From the NCBI GenBank assembly GCA_016234485.1, contig JACRBL010000036.1, positions 124,001 through 188,000 on the forward strand: a DNA stretch of 64,000 nucleotides, written 5' to 3'. Below, piece by piece: positions 62,719-64,000 of this stretch. Positions within the stretch are counted from its first letter, which is position 1. Each line of letters begins with the position of its first letter. The translations under genes were made by a program, and so were the position numbers. The notes under the pieces were generated by a model. The model ran no database searches and was not told the DNA's origin. It was given only the letters and a program-made list of their open reading frames with translations. This DNA is from Chloroflexota bacterium. Its GTDB lineage: Bacteria; Chloroflexota; Anaerolineae; Anaerolineales; Villigracilaceae.

Positions 62719-62736
62719 GGAACGCCAGTATTTAAA

Positions 62737-62806
62737 TTTTAGCCGCGAATTGCACGAATTCACGCGAATTTTTATTCGCGCAAATCCATGTCGTTCGCGG
62801 CTAAAA
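62737..62806. repeat. Inverted array of CGCGAATT words
   Basis: Left: TTTTAGCCGCGAATTGC, ACGAATTCACGCGAA (62737-62768). Right: TTCGCGCAAATCCATG, TCGTTCGCGGCTAAAAA (62774-62806). The outer TTTTAGCCGCGAA/TTCGCGGCTAAAA pair is exact. It lies between the membrane-protein stop and the GNAT start. Confidence 0.85.
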
Positions 62807-62820
62807 ATGTGGAAGGTTGA

Positions 62821-63261
62821 TCAGGCTTGCAACTGCGGCTTGCGGAACAGGTCACGCACGAGAAGGACGCCGCCCACGCCGACGTCGAGCAATCCCAGCG
62901 TGAAGAGTCCCAGCGAGGCGAGGACGAGGATCCACGGCCAGCCTGTCAGCCCGATCTCGCCCGAGGCGAGGCCGGTCACTTCCGCGAGGGCCTGTCCGCC
63001 GACGAGGAAGAAGACGGCGATGCCCAATCCCCAGGCGATCAGTTTCCAGCGCGCGTGGGCGCGCAGTCCGGCCCAGAGGAGCAGGATCGCCCCTCCCAGT
63101 GCGAAGAGGAACAACTCGGCAGGCATCAGGTAGTCGAGCAGGAAGCGGCCGCGGATGATAAGCGCCGCAAAGGCCAACACGATGGGCGCTAGGATGGGGA
63201 ACCAGGCCAGGATGGTCCCCACGATGGCGAGAATCTTGGTGAAACCATTTTTCTTTTCCAT
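62821..63261 (-). CDS. Small membrane protein of unknown function
   Basis: A 146-residue protein with four helices (ILAIVGTILAWFPILAPIVL, AELFLFALGGAILLLWAGLR, LIAWGLGIAVFFLVGGQALA, WILVLASLGLFTLGLLDVGV). No family is recognised. GAAAGGAG precedes ATG 63261. It follows the EamA transporter on the same strand. Confidence 0.78.
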   Translation of the reverse strand: MEKKNGFTKILAIVGTILAWFPILAPIVLAFAALIIRGRFLLDYLMPAELFLFALGGAILLLWAGLRAHARWKLIAWGLGIAVFFLVGGQALAEVTGLASGEIGLTGWPWILVLASLGLFTLGLLDVGVGGVLLVRDLFRKPQLQA

Positions 63262-63334
63262 GGTTTGCTCCTTTCGGAAAGCGCTGTTTCCAATTTCAGT
63301 ATAGCGCTTTGGGTCCATTGCGCACGACAGATTC

Positions 63335-64000
63335 TCACCCAAAGATCGCGATCAGCGAAATCCCCGCCAGGATCACCCCCGCGCCGAGCAGGCGGTAGCC
63401 GCCCATTTTCTCACCGAGGAAGCGCCAGCCGAAGAACGCGCCGATCACCACGCTCACTTCGCGGATGGCTTCGGAATAATTCAGCGGGGCGAAGGAGTAG
63501 GCAAAGAGCGCGGTCGTGTACGCGACGACTCCCAACACGCCGCCGAGGACCAGCTTCCAGCGTTGCTCGCGCCAGGCTTGGGCGAAGAGTCCCCATCCGA
63601 AGCGGCGACCCACTACGGGCGTCGTCAGAAGCGGGACGAAGGCGAACATCGAAAGCGCGTAGGGCAGGGCCGATTCGGGATGTCCCTTAACAGCGGTCCC
63701 GTCCACGATCGTGTAAATCGAAATGATGAGCGCCACGCCGAGCGCGAGAAAGATCCCTTTCAAATGCGGCTTGCCTTCGTGGTTGTTGAGCATGGCCGTT
63801 GAGCCGATGATGACCATGCCAACCACGATGAGCAGAATGCCAAACAGCCCGCCGGTGGTGGGAATTTCGCCGAGGATGATCGCCGCCCAAATGACCACCA
63901 GCGCGGGCGCGGCGCCGCGCGCGATGGGATAGATCAGCGAAAAATCATGGTCGGTGTAGGCGTACATCAACAGAAGAAAATACAACACTTCAAGGATCGT
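63335..64000 (-). CDS. EamA/DMT-family transporter (5' partial)
   Basis: 221 residues are visible and the frame is open to the window edge, so the start lies beyond. About seven helices are seen, with two EamA halves: SLIYPIARGAAPALVVIWAA and SYSFAPLNYSEAIREVSVVI-like, then LGAGVILAGISLIAIFG at the end. It moves a small metabolite or drug; the substrate cannot be told. It is a full-size relative of the half-size protein at 26927. Confidence 0.88.
   Translation of the reverse strand, partial: TILEVLYFLLLMYAYTDHDFSLIYPIARGAAPALVVIWAAIILGEIPTTGGLFGILLIVVGMVIIGSTAMLNNHEGKPHLKGIFLALGVALIISIYTIVDGTAVKGHPESALPYALSMFAFVPLLTTPVVGRRFGWGLFAQAWREQRWKLVLGGVLGVVAYTTALFAYSFAPLNYSEAIREVSVVIGAFFGWRFLGEKMGGYRLLGAGVILAGISLIAIFG

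Overview
The window looks like chromosomal DNA of a Chloroflexota bacterium, most likely of the Anaerolineae. The basis is a GC-rich genome, lipoproteins with Pro/Thr-rich linkers and SH3 or propeller domains, a single-gene rpoC locus, a Thr/Pro-tailed class A penicillin-binding protein, and intergenic spaces packed with palindromic repeats. This placement is an inference from gene style, not from a marker comparison. No rRNA, tRNA, CRISPR array, integrase or transposase was recognised. No gap between genes exceeds about 230 bases, and almost every longer gap holds a repeat.

Layout. 0-9 kb: a 5'-truncated AAA/R3H ATPase; a Zn/Mn-type ABC importer (permease, ATPase, lipoprotein binding protein) with a striking 16-bp inverted repeat inside the operon; a HEAT-repeat protein; a STAS protein; an unknown protein; an anchored rhodanese; an M29 aminopeptidase overlapping a polysaccharide deacetylase. 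9-11.5 kb: a GcvT-family protein, an AT-rich winged-helix/nucleotidyltransferase pair resembling a toxin-antitoxin unit, and a frameshifted cupin gene. 11.5-33.5 kb: a surface-glycan region with sialic-acid-type NeuB and NeuA (fused to a HAD phosphatase), an SDR, a Gfo/Idh/MocA oxidoreductase, two PAPS-type sulfotransferases, a Sat-CysC fusion that makes PAPS, two multi-membrane GT-C-like proteins, two capsule-transferase-like proteins, a sulfatase-fold enzyme without the sulfatase active-site motif, a methyltransferase and small membrane proteins. Together these suggest a sulfated, nonulosonate-containing envelope polymer.

33.6-43.7 kb: rpoC (no rpoB beside it), a creatininase-family amidohydrolase, PBP1A, a MaoC hydratase and a double-GNAT protein. 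43.9-54.8 kb, plus strand: a large (alpha/alpha)6-type glycosidase, a Ca2+/Na+ antiporter with terminator, then a tight eight-gene run: B12-domain protein, opine dehydrogenase, asparagine-synthetase-like amidotransferase, DUF2179/UPF0316 membrane protein, CBS protein, ArsB/NhaD-type permease and two DarA-type c-di-AMP receptors. 55-64 kb: a zinc-ribbon/TPR protein, a membrane protein, endonuclease IV, and a dgkA-ybeY-pgpH-yqeY group in which PgpH is a c-di-AMP phosphodiesterase type, then a propeller lipoprotein, GNAT, membrane protein and a truncated EamA transporter.

The leading candidates for something undescribed are the 47.5-54.8 kb operon (B12 enzyme, opine chemistry and c-di-AMP sensing in one transcript), the sulfated nonulosonate cluster, and the repeat biology: a family of about 90-bp inverted repeats with ten copies, one inside a reading frame, and a second class of hairpins built from tandem 6-10-base words that often supply or abut stop and start codons.
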